From Bacteroidota bacterium (GTDB lineage: Bacteria > Bacteroidota > Bacteroidia > CAILMK01): DNA of 5,145 bases. Numbering within the stretch: the first letter of the stretch is position 1; each line of letters opens with the position of its first letter. The DNA is taken from the NCBI GenBank assembly GCA_013287095.1, contig JABDEJ010000116.1, forward strand, positions 1 through 5,145. The letters run 5' to 3'. A program made the translations under genes and the position numbers. The notes below the pieces were generated by a model, which made no database searches, was not told where the DNA came from, and was given only the letters and a program-made list of their open reading frames with translations. This document shows, in pieces, positions 1 through 4,841 of this stretch.

Positions 1-822
1 CCTGGTTACTGAATAGCCCAGTTTACGCGATGCTTCCTGCTGAAGCGTGGAAGTAGTAAACGGCGCTGAAGGCGATTTTGTCGCAGGTTTTACTTCAATA
101 TCTGCAATAGAATACGAAGCACTAACACATGAGGCGAGGAATTTTTCAGCTTCTTCCGCGGTATCAAAGCGCGTAGGAAGTTCTGCATTTAATATCGCAT
201 CGCTTTTTTTACCTGCTGCATCTACGGGATAAAAGGTAGCGGTTATTTTATAGGCTGACTTGAATTGGTGTCCAAGGATAGCTCTTTCACGTTCAACTAC
301 CAGGCGTACGGCGACAGATTGTACCCGTCCGGCTGATAATGCCGGTTGGATCTTTTTCCATAGTATTGGAGAAAGCTCAAAACCCACAAGACGGTCAAGG
401 ATACGACGGGCTTGCTGGGCGTTTACAAGGTTTTCATCAATGCTTCGTGGGTTTTCGATAGCCCTCATGATAGCGGGTTTGGTGATCTCATGAAAAACAA
501 TGCGCTTTATTTTCTTTTCATCAAGGTCCAGGGTTTCGCGAAGGTGCCAGGAAATGGCCTCTCCTTCGCGGTCCTCATCCGTTGCGAGCCATATCATTTC
601 GGCGTCCTTGGCCAGTTTTTTCAACTCGCTCACCACTTTCTTTTTATCTTCAGGGATGATATATTTCGGCAGAAAGTTCTTTGTGACATCTACGGATAAT
701 TCCCCATCAGCAAGGTCCCTGATATGACCAAAGCATGACCGGACGGTATAATCATCCCCCAGAAACTTCTCAATTGTTTTTGCCTTTGCAGGCGACTCGA
801 CTATTACCAGATTCTTTGCCAT
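1..822 (-). CDS. topA: DNA topoisomerase I (type IA), N-terminal 274 residues, cut by left edge
   Basis: Type IA topoisomerase that relaxes negatively supercoiled DNA by single-strand passage. Read on the minus strand, the protein begins MAKNLVIVESPAKAKTIEKF, the standard start of the Toprim domain with the catalytic Glu at residue 9. The acidic Toprim motif TDEDREGEAISWHL follows at about residues 81-94 (D82, D84, E86, metal binding). NAQQARRILDRLVGFELSP (about 134-152) and SAGRVQSVAVRLVVERER (about 163-180) are hallmark topoisomerase IA segments. The last visible part, PFTTSTLQQEASRKLGYS (about 254-271), normally lies a short way before the active-site tyrosine, so that tyrosine and the C-terminal part are outside the window. 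The start at 822 is fixed by the family N-terminus. No Shine-Dalgarno motif is visible and the leader just upstream is A-rich, as is usual in Bacteroidota. The frame is open to the edge with no sign of damage. Confidence 0.97.
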   Translation of the reverse strand, partial: MAKNLVIVESPAKAKTIEKFLGDDYTVRSCFGHIRDLADGELSVDVTKNFLPKYIIPEDKKKVVSELKKLAKDAEMIWLATDEDREGEAISWHLRETLDLDEKKIKRIVFHEITKPAIMRAIENPRSIDENLVNAQQARRILDRLVGFELSPILWKKIQPALSAGRVQSVAVRLVVERERAILGHQFKSAYKITATFYPVDAAGKKSDAILNAELPTRFDTAEEAEKFLASCVSASYSIADIEVKPATKSPSAPFTTSTLQQEASRKLGYSVTR

Positions 823-964
823 TTAGTATTTATGTGCTTTGCCTATTATGACCTTAATATGTGTGTCAGGATTAATTCGTTGGAAAGGAACGTCTGCCTA
901 TAAACACAAGAATGAATTTATTGTTCCAATTCGAGCGGACTTAACCCCAATATCTAAAAAGCCG

Positions 965-972
965 CAAAAGTA
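965..972 (-). promoter_or_regulatory. candidate -7 box of a topA promoter
   Basis: On the minus strand this reads TACTTTTG followed by CGGC, an exact fit to the Bacteroidota -7 consensus TAnnTTTG. It lies between the trmN6 stop and the topA start, so topA could be transcribed independently with a leader of roughly 140 bases. No convincing TTTG/TTG -33 box is visible at the usual spacing, so the call rests on one element. The leader, 823 to about 960, shows no obvious ORF or strong hairpin. Confidence 0.45.
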
Positions 973-993
973 CTGATATATTTGTTAATATGG

Positions 994-1863
994 TTAAGTG
1001 CCTGTCTTCCTCATATCACGGGCATGATAATTTTTGGTTAATTCAATGTATTCGTCAGTATAACCGTTATTATCACGATAAATAACAATCTTATCTTCTT
1101 TCAAATCCTTTTTGTTTTTCGCAAAGCCGAGGATGGTTCTTACCGGTTCCAGGTTTTCTTTGCTTTGGATATTGAGGCGATCAAACAGAAACAAATTGTT
1201 TTGCACTGCTTCAGAAATAAACGAAGCGGCCGAAACAGCAGGAATAATGACATAAAACCGCCCTTCATCACCCAAAAGCCTTGATGCATTAAGCAACAGC
1301 TCAGTAAAACTCAATTTGTCAAAAGAACGGGCATTTGTTCTTTCATTATAGCTTTCAGATTCTTTAGAAGCCTTTTGGTTGTATTCAAAATAGGGCGGAT
1401 TGGATAGGATCAGGTCGTATTTTTTGTTATCAACCGGATTGAAATCCTGAATAGAAATGTGATATGCGTGTATTCGGTTCCTCCATGACGAGTTTTCAAA
1501 GTTCTCTTTGGCTTGGAGATAAGCGTTTTTGTCTATTTCTATGGCATCTATTGCCTCGCCCCTCACCACTCCTCTCCTGCCGGAGAGGGAAGCCGGACCA
1601 GGATAGTTTGCTTTTGAATCCTTTTCTGACGAATGGAGGCCGGAAAAACCTTGAGCCAGCATCAAAGATAAAACCCCTGTTCCTGTTCCGATATCAAGTA
1701 TCCGATAAGTGGCGCTTTCCGCTCTTTCGTTCCTCGCTCTGTCTTCGCTCCCCGTCCTTTCCCCTGTCCACGATCCTAAAATCATCGCATCTGTGCCTAC
1801 TTTCATCATACACCGGTCCTGATTGATGATGAAATGTTTGAATATGAAGGTATTTTGAGGCAT
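994..1863 (-). CDS. trmN6: tRNA1(Val) (adenine(37)-N6)-methyltransferase, TrmN6/YfiC family, with two inserted segments
   Basis: SAM-dependent methyltransferase predicted to make N6-methyladenosine at A37 of tRNA1(Val) in the cytoplasm. The N-terminus FIFKHFIINQDRCMMKVGTD (about 6-25) is typical of the family. SAM motif I is ILDIGTGTGVLSLMLAQ (55-71). The acidic residue after strand 2 is in IDAIEID (about 105-111). The catalytic NPPY motif of N6-adenine methyltransferases is at 155-158 in LILSNPPYFEYNQ. At 289 residues it is some 40-50 longer than family members as I know them. The excess sits in two places: residues about 34-53 between the N-terminal region and motif I, and residues about 72-103 between motif I and strand 2. 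Both are in frame and leave the catalytic motifs intact, so the gene is probably functional. Start at 1863 gives the expected N-terminus. The leader lacks a Shine-Dalgarno motif. The gene is followed 171 bases on by topA in the same direction. Confidence 0.9.
   Translation of the reverse strand: MPQNTFIFKHFIINQDRCMMKVGTDAMILGSWTGERTGSEDRARNERAESATYRILDIGTGTGVLSLMLAQGFSGLHSSEKDSKANYPGPASLSGRRGVVRGEAIDAIEIDKNAYLQAKENFENSSWRNRIHAYHISIQDFNPVDNKKYDLILSNPPYFEYNQKASKESESYNERTNARSFDKLSFTELLLNASRLLGDEGRFYVIIPAVSAASFISEAVQNNLFLFDRLNIQSKENLEPVRTILGFAKNKKDLKEDKIVIYRDNNGYTDEYIELTKNYHARDMRKTGT
1555..1650 (-). repeat. in-frame inserted segment 2 in trmN6, resembling an intergenic palindromic repeat
   Basis: This codes for residues about 72-103 of TrmN6, between LMLAQ and AIDAIEID, where family members usually have only a few residues. 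Its core on the coding strand is a perfect 7-bp hairpin, CCTCTCC and GGAGAGG with a 4-base loop (1571-1588). It is followed by GTGGTGAGGGGCGAGGC. The CCTCTCC-hairpin plus GGTGAGG tail resembles a palindromic repeat I recall as frequent between genes in Bacteroidota. The translated peptide (about YPGPASLSGRRGVVRGE) is rich in Gly, Pro, Ser and Arg and unlike a methyltransferase helix or strand. The edges are estimates taken from where family similarity stops and resumes. A lineage-specific loop that is not a repeat remains possible. Confidence 0.6.
1571..1588 (-). repeat. hairpin core of trmN6 insert 2
   Basis: Perfect inverted repeat with 7-bp arms (CCTCTCC at 1571-1577, GGAGAGG at 1582-1588) and the 4-base loop TGCC on the plus strand. 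It lies inside the coding region, so the trmN6 mRNA can form a GC-rich stem-loop here. It is not followed by a T-tract in the direction of transcription, so it is not an intrinsic terminator. Confidence 0.75.
1705..1764 (-). repeat. in-frame inserted segment 1 in trmN6, purine-rich degenerate repeat
   Basis: This codes for residues about 34-53 (GERTGSEDRARNERAESATY), between AMILGSWT and the SAM motif strand RILDIGTGTG, where family members usually have a short link. On the coding strand the part from 1764 to 1711 contains no T at all and only nine C. It is built from loose GAGCGA / GAACGA / GAGCGG units. The resulting peptide is highly charged (Arg, Glu, Asp) and probably disordered. The boundaries are estimates. 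Confidence 0.5.
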
Positions 1864-1878
1864 TTTCTATAAGGGGGC

Positions 1879-1886
1879 GAAATTAA
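1879..1886 (-). promoter_or_regulatory. weak candidate -7 box for trmN6
   Basis: On the minus strand this reads TAATTTCG, one base away from the TAnnTTTG consensus, and it is 15 bases upstream of the trmN6 start. It would give a very short leader. No -33 box is seen at the usual distance, so this is only a suggestion. Confidence 0.25.
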
Positions 1887-1895
1887 GGGCAATCT

Positions 1896-1931
1896 GCCAA
1901 CTATCGTGCCTTAGCAAGCCCTATAGTTGGC
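1896..1931. repeat. 9-bp inverted repeat in the trmN6/arsR divergent region
   Basis: GCCAACTAT (1896-1904) and ATAGTTGGC (1923-1931) are perfect 9-bp arms separated by 18 bases. The right arm overlaps a perfect 10-bp palindrome, GTTGGCCAAC (1926-1935), giving three GCCAAC half-sites in all. It lies just upstream of trmN6, away from the arsR promoter boxes. It could be an operator for a dimeric regulator or a stem-loop if transcribed. There is no T-tract that would make it a normal terminator. Confidence 0.5.
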
Positions 1932-1966
1932 CAACAAACCGATCCGAAAAAATATTTTCAAAAAAA

Positions 1967-1998
1967 TTTGCGTAGTTAAATAACTACATATACATTTG
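1967..1998 (+). promoter_or_regulatory. Bacteroidota-type promoter of the arsR cassette
   Basis: A TTTG -33 box (1967-1970), a 20-base spacer and TACATTTG (1991-1998), which matches the Bacteroidota consensus TAnnTTTG exactly and at the right spacing. Transcription should start within a few bases of 2004, about 10-15 bases before the arsR ATG at 2017, leaving almost no leader. Both palindromic operators overlap this promoter. Confidence 0.8.
1971..1988. promoter_or_regulatory. palindromic operator 1, in the promoter spacer
   Basis: It contains GTAGTTAAATAACTAC (1972-1987): perfect 7-bp arms GTAGTTA and TAACTAC around two A residues. It fills the spacer between the -33 and -7 boxes, so a bound dimer would block RNA polymerase. 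The likely ligand is the ArsR-family protein encoded immediately downstream, because such repressors bind AT-rich palindromes of this type and usually repress themselves. That binding is inferred. Confidence 0.75.
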
Positions 1999-2014
1999 TA
2001 GTCGAATAACTACA
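1997..2014. promoter_or_regulatory. palindromic operator 2, over the -7 box and start-site region
   Basis: TGTAGTCGAATAACTACA has 6-bp arms TGTAGT and ACTACA and differs from operator 1 (1971-1988) at only three of 18 positions. The two sites are direct repeats 26 bases apart. This copy overlaps the last two bases of the -7 box and the expected transcription start, and ends three bases before the arsR ATG. The near-identity of two palindromes within one promoter is strong evidence for a real regulator site. Confidence 0.75.
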
Positions 2015-2016
2015 CA

Positions 2017-2346
2017 ATGAACTTAAGACGAGACGTATTTCAAGCTATAGCCGACCCTTCAAGGAGGGCCATACTTCTGTTAGTGGCCTCTCAAGCCATG
2101 TCGGCAGGTGCCATAGCCTCAAACTTCGATACAGCAAGGCCTACAGTGTCAAAACACCTGCAGATACTCACGGAGTGCGAGTTGCTTGAACAAAAACAAA
2201 ACGGACGGGAGATTTATTATCATATTAATGCCAAAAAAATGAAACAGGTAGCAGACTTTATCGAACCATTCCGCAAAATGTGGGATGACCGGTTTAACAA
2301 ATTAGAAGTGGTGATGAAAGAATACCAATCAAAAAAACAAAAATAA
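2017..2346 (+). CDS. ArsR/SmtB-family winged-helix transcriptional repressor, probable autoregulator
   Basis: A small winged-helix DNA-binding protein of 109 residues, the normal size for the family. The N-terminus [19 protein letters not shown] (about 6-24) is the hallmark first helix pair. The helix-turn-helix is at about 29-53, with recognition helix [17 protein letters not shown] (41-57). The beta wing is [13 protein letters not shown] (58-70), followed by a long C-terminal helix. The metal-binding ELCVCD motif of arsenic and zinc sensors is absent, so this is not a classical metal sensor. It belongs with the non-metal ArsR proteins that are commonly paired with SRPBCC genes. It is probably a dimeric repressor acting on the two palindromes in its own promoter. 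The start at 2017 gives a 10-15 base leader and a standard N-terminus. It is followed one base later by the SRPBCC gene, so the two are almost certainly co-transcribed. The effector is unknown. Confidence 0.93.
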   Translation: MNLRRDVFQAIADPSRRAILLLVASQAMSAGAIASNFDTARPTVSKHLQILTECELLEQKQNGREIYYHINAKKMKQVADFIEPFRKMWDDRFNKLEVVMKEYQSKKQK

Positions 2347-2347
2347 G

Positions 2348-2830
2348 ATGGAACGGAAAACCAAGGTCCATGCCGAAGAGGGCAAACAGGAAATCACGAT
2401 CACAAGGGAATTTGATCTGCCGCTCGAATTACTTTTCAAAGCTTATGCTGAGCCCGAACTTATTGGAGAATGGATGTCTAACCCGTATTCAACTACTAAA
2501 ATGGTAAAGTTTGATGCCAAAAGACATGGTAGTTATCAGCTTGAATCAAAAGATGCCCAGGGGAAAGTTTTATTTGAAGCCGGTGGCGTAATCCATGAAT
2601 TTGTTCCGAACCGGAAAATCACACGGACATTTGAAATGGAAAATACACCATTGGGTGTTCAGCTTGAGATATATGATTTTGAAAAGCTGACCGATGATAC
2701 CAGCAAACTCAATATGCATGTCATCTATGAATCTGTTGCTAAAAGAGATGAGGTAATGAAATTACCTTTTGCGGGAGGCTTAAGCATGGCACATGACCGG
2801 CTACAGAACGTAATGGGCAGATTAAAATAA
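2348..2830 (+). CDS. SRPBCC (START/Bet v1-like) domain protein, AHSA1 family
   Basis: 160-residue cytoplasmic protein of the activator-of-Hsp90-ATPase-homologue (AHSA1) branch of the SRPBCC superfamily, which forms a deep hydrophobic pocket for small ligands. Visible signs are the first strand and helix ITITREFDLPLELLFKAYAE (about 16-35) with the typical PELIGEWMSNP (36-46), the central strands GGVIHEFVPNRKITRTFEM (79-97), and the C-terminal pocket-closing helix from about 141 to 160 (AGGLSMAHDRLQNVMGRL). No catalytic residues can be assigned, and the family includes ligand-binding proteins of unknown function. It starts one base after arsR. ArsR + SRPBCC is a recurrent pair, and it is reasonable to infer that it binds or processes the molecule that also relieves the repressor, but the sequence does not show this. 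Confidence 0.88.
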   Translation: MERKTKVHAEEGKQEITITREFDLPLELLFKAYAEPELIGEWMSNPYSTTKMVKFDAKRHGSYQLESKDAQGKVLFEAGGVIHEFVPNRKITRTFEMENTPLGVQLEIYDFEKLTDDTSKLNMHVIYESVAKRDEVMKLPFAGGLSMAHDRLQNVMGRLK

Positions 2831-2834
2831 ACTT

Positions 2835-2889
2835 GCCACAAAGCCTCAAAGGCAAGAAGAAAAACTCAGTGCCTTTGCGTCTTAGTGGC
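2835..2889. repeat. imperfect 20-bp-arm palindromic intergenic element
   Basis: The left arm (2835-2854) starts GCCACAAAG and ends CAAAGGCA. The right arm (2870-2889) is its reverse complement at 17 of 20 positions, with a 15-base A-rich loop between. The design, with short GCCAC ends and CAAAG blocks, resembles a palindromic repeat family I recall as dispersed between genes in Bacteroidota. It fills most of the 106-base gap between the SRPBCC and VOC genes. In RNA it would form a long stem that could attenuate transcription or protect mRNA ends. It lacks the clean T-tract of an intrinsic terminator, so read-through to the downstream genes is plausible. Confidence 0.75.
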
Positions 2890-2936
2890 CTACTTGTAAA
2901 ACAATAAACTTATCAATTTAAAATCTACTTAGAACC

Positions 2937-3317
2937 ATGAAAACAATCATCAACAAACTAACAATGTTCCTCATGCCTGTGAGCAACATGCCAAAGGCGA
3001 AAGAATTCTATGCAGACAAGCTTGGCCTCAAGATCACTAAAGATTACCGGCAAAGCGATGAAGCCTGGTGGGTATCATTAACCCCCGGAGGCGATATTAC
3101 GATTACACTCACGACATACAATGACGGACGAGTTAAGCCGGGTTTTATGACGCTGTATTTTTTAACTCCAAATGTTGCAGAGGCTCACAAAGAACTCGAA
3201 GACAATGGTGTTAAGGTAAACGAAATTAAAGACGACCTTTACGGCCCGGGATCTGGAGTGAAGTGGTTCAATCTTGAAGACCCGGATGGCAATTTGGTCT
3301 TCCTATCAGAGAAATAA
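2937..3317 (+). CDS. VOC-family (glyoxalase/bleomycin-resistance-like) protein
   Basis: Single vicinal-oxygen-chelate domain of 126 residues with the paired beta-alpha-beta-beta-beta pattern. The first module begins LTMFLMPVSNMPKAKEFYAD (about 8-27) followed by KLGLKI. The second begins FMTLYFLTPNVAEAHKEL (70-87) and ends with the usual DPDGNLVFL (115-123). VOC proteins act as metal-dependent lyases or dioxygenases or as ligand-binding resistance proteins. The usual metal ligands are not evident: there is no His in the first strand, and the Glu normally found in DPDGNxxEL is replaced by Phe. A non-catalytic binding role is therefore more likely, although dimer partners can supply ligands. It starts 106 bases after the SRPBCC gene and is followed 33 bases later by a DUF1801/YdeI gene. 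No Shine-Dalgarno motif is seen. Substrate unknown. Confidence 0.88.
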   Translation: MKTIINKLTMFLMPVSNMPKAKEFYADKLGLKITKDYRQSDEAWWVSLTPGGDITITLTTYNDGRVKPGFMTLYFLTPNVAEAHKELEDNGVKVNEIKDDLYGPGSGVKWFNLEDPDGNLVFLSEK

Positions 3318-3350
3318 AGCCCGATATTTGAATTTAATACAAACATAACA

Positions 3351-3944
3351 ATGGCAAAGAGTAGCACGAACCCAAAAGTCGATTGGTTTTTTAATAAAGC
3401 CACACAGTGGAAGGATGAATATGAAAAACTGAGAATGATTATTCTGGATTGTGGACTTACAGAAGAATTGAAATGGGGTGTTCCTACTTATACTTTCGAT
3501 GGTAAAAACGTTGTATTGATGCATGGATTTAAAGAATACTGTGCCATTCTTTTCCCAAAGGGCGTTTTGTTAAAAGACACTCATAAAATTCTCATCCAGC
3601 AAACAGAGCTTGTGCAGGCTGCACGCCAGGTGCGGTTCACCTCTGTTGAGCAAATAACCAGGATGGAACGGATTCTAAAGGACTATATCAAAGAAGCCAT
3701 AGAAGTGGAAAAGAAGGGCTTAAAAGTGCATAAGAAAACAACGGCTGAATATCCGGTCCCTGATGAATTTCAAAGAAAATTAGACGATATTCCTGCTTTG
3801 CAAACGGCTTTTGATTCATTGACGCCTGGACGGCAACGCGGATATCTCTTCTATTTTGGGCAACCAAAAACATCCAAAACCCGGGAACAAAGGGTAGAAA
3901 AATATATGACACATATTCTCAATGGAAAGGGAATAGATGATTAA
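3351..3944 (+). CDS. DUF1801 / YdeI-OmdA family protein (first copy)
   Basis: 197-residue predicted cytoplasmic protein with two domains. The N-terminal DUF1801 domain covers about residues 17-115, with core LRMIILDCGLTEELKWGVP (27-45), YTFDGKNVVLMHGFKEY (47-63) and RFTSVEQITRMERIL (95-109). The C-terminal part, about 135-192, fits the OmdA domain of YdeI or OmpD-associated proteins, with LDDIPALQTAFDSLTPGRQR (144-163) and the closing TSKTREQRVEKYMTHILNGKG (174-194). Members have been linked to protection from cationic peptides in enteric bacteria, but the biochemical function is not known. The second, partial gene at 4842 is a close paralogue: the 16-residue stretch LRMIILDCGLTEELKW is identical in both. 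There is no signal peptide or membrane segment. It lies in the same run as the VOC and DoxX genes. Confidence 0.85.
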   Translation: MAKSSTNPKVDWFFNKATQWKDEYEKLRMIILDCGLTEELKWGVPTYTFDGKNVVLMHGFKEYCAILFPKGVLLKDTHKILIQQTELVQAARQVRFTSVEQITRMERILKDYIKEAIEVEKKGLKVHKKTTAEYPVPDEFQRKLDDIPALQTAFDSLTPGRQRGYLFYFGQPKTSKTREQRVEKYMTHILNGKGIDD

Positions 3945-3949
3945 CACAA

Positions 3950-3997
3950 ATTGAAAAATTAAAATATTAAAAAATTCAAACGTTAAAAAATTACAAA
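3950..3997 (+). repeat. six in-register ATTNAAAA octamer repeats
   Basis: The gap between the YdeI-like and DoxX genes is made almost wholly of six consecutive 8-base units: ATTGAAAA, ATTAAAAT, ATTAAAAA, ATTCAAAC, GTTAAAAA, ATTACAAA. Only a 5-base lead and a single A before the ATG at 3999 are left over. The units run right up to the DoxX start codon and replace any Shine-Dalgarno motif. They may have arisen by slippage and could act as an unstructured A-rich translation enhancer, or simply as a low-complexity spacer. Confidence 0.7.
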
Positions 3998-3998
3998 A

Positions 3999-4397
3999 AT
4001 GGAAAAGACAAAGAAAATTATTTATTGGATCGCCACAGCTTTATTGGCTGTTGGCATGTTGCAAAGCGGCATATTCGCTGAGATAAGATCCAAACAGTGG
4101 ATTGACCTGGTAGGTGCCCTCGGTTATCCGGTTTACTTGTTGAATATCATTGGCACCTGGAAAATTCTGGGTGTGATTGCTATTTTAGTTCCAGGGTTTA
4201 AACTTCTAAAAGAATGGGCTTATGCCGGGTTCTTTTTTGCGATGACAGGTGCTCTTGCTTCGCATTTATTTGTCAGCGATCATGATATAAAAGGACTTAT
4301 GGGACCATTCTTCCAGGCTCTTTTCGTTATTTTATCATGGTATTTCAGGCCTGCGAACCGAAAAATAGCTGAGTTGAATTCATCACAAGCTCAATAA
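3999..4397 (+). CDS. DoxX-like family inner-membrane protein
   Basis: 132-residue protein predicted to have four membrane helices at about residues 7-26, 46-66, 72-92 and 98-116, which is the DoxX/DoxD-like layout and length. Family signatures are the first helix TALLAVGMLQSGIFAE (13-28), the GYPVYLLNIIGTWKILGVIAIL segment (about 42-63) and KEWAYAGFFFAMTGALASHL (71-90). The C-terminus is a short polar cytoplasmic tail. DoxX-like proteins are poorly characterised. Some are subunits of quinone-linked oxidoreductases and others are linked to oxidative stress, and no catalytic residues are visible here. It starts directly after the octamer repeats and is followed 18 bases later by a PhnB-type gene with a strong ribosome binding site. 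Confidence 0.88.
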   Translation: MEKTKKIIYWIATALLAVGMLQSGIFAEIRSKQWIDLVGALGYPVYLLNIIGTWKILGVIAILVPGFKLLKEWAYAGFFFAMTGALASHLFVSDHDIKGLMGPFFQALFVILSWYFRPANRKIAELNSSQAQ

Positions 4398-4401
4398 AAT
4401 G

Positions 4402-4408
4402 AGGAGGT
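4402..4408 (+). promoter_or_regulatory. strong Shine-Dalgarno site for the PhnB-like gene
   Basis: AGGAGGT lies seven bases before the ATG at 4416, a near-perfect anti-16S match at ideal spacing. It settles the start of the downstream gene. It stands out because the other complete genes of the run have A-rich leaders without such a motif, apart from a weaker AAGAAGGGA before 4842. Confidence 0.8.
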
Positions 4409-4415
4409 AATAATT

Positions 4416-4838
4416 ATGCTACGTTGTAATCCATTTCTTTTATTTGATGGCAACTGTGCTGAGGCAATGACATTTTATCATTCGTGCCTGGGTGGGGAAT
4501 TAACGCTTACGAAACTTGGTGACACACCGATGAAAGACATGTTCCCACCCGAAAAACACAAGCGAATCATCAATTCTGTTTTAAAAACCGGGGCTATAGA
4601 AATCTCCTCAACAGACTGGATGGCATCTCCTGATTTTGAGCCAATACTTGGCAATATGTCCGCCATATTTATCATCGGCGAAGGATATGAAGAGCTGAAA
4701 ATAGTATTTGACAAACTCTCAAAGGATTGTGAAAAAGACAGGTTCCAGGACCTGCACGATCTTCCGTTTGGAACCTACGGACAGTTTTATGACAAATACG
4801 GTGTCCAGTGGATTTTCAAGGGCGATAAGAAGGGATGA
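4416..4838 (+). CDS. PhnB-type VOC-family protein
   Basis: 140-residue protein of the PhnB-like branch of the VOC superfamily (often annotated as 3-demethylubiquinone-9 3-methyltransferase-like, although that activity is not implied). Diagnostic segments are NPFLLFDGNCAEAMTFYHSC (5-24) followed by LGGEL, the strand GAIEISSTDWM (59-69), and the C-terminal FGTYGQFYDKYGVQWIF (118-134), which corresponds to the usual WGxxyGxfxDxxGxxW ending. The fold is a single beta-alpha-beta-beta-beta pair. The enzymatic role is unknown in most members. Its start follows a strong Shine-Dalgarno site 18 bases after the DoxX gene, and its stop is three bases before the next ATG, which suggests coupled translation with the second YdeI-like gene. 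Confidence 0.88.
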   Translation: MLRCNPFLLFDGNCAEAMTFYHSCLGGELTLTKLGDTPMKDMFPPEKHKRIINSVLKTGAIEISSTDWMASPDFEPILGNMSAIFIIGEGYEELKIVFDKLSKDCEKDRFQDLHDLPFGTYGQFYDKYGVQWIFKGDKKG

Positions 4839-4841
4839 TTT

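Noticed and set aside
47..727. Four overlapping plus-strand ORFs of 61-95 codons
   Set aside because: They lie antisense to the topA reading frame, which carries unmistakable Toprim and topoisomerase motifs. None has a recognisable domain or ribosome binding site.
880..929. TTGGAA / TTCCAA inverted repeat in the topA leader
   Set aside because: Only 6-bp arms separated by 38 bases, which is easily expected by chance in AT-rich DNA.
1464..1826. Plus-strand ORF of 120 codons opposite trmN6
   Set aside because: It is antisense to a clear methyltransferase gene. Its openness is explained by the T-free, purine-rich insert and the repeat-like insert on the other strand.
3306..3912. Minus-strand ORFs of 72 and 74 codons opposite the first YdeI-like gene
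   Set aside because: Shadows of the DUF1801/OmdA frame with no domain and no promoter or ribosome binding site.
4399..4410. Three-codon ORF ATG AGG AGG TAA just before the PhnB-like gene
   Set aside because: It coincides with the Shine-Dalgarno sequence. A regulatory leader peptide cannot be supported from four codons.
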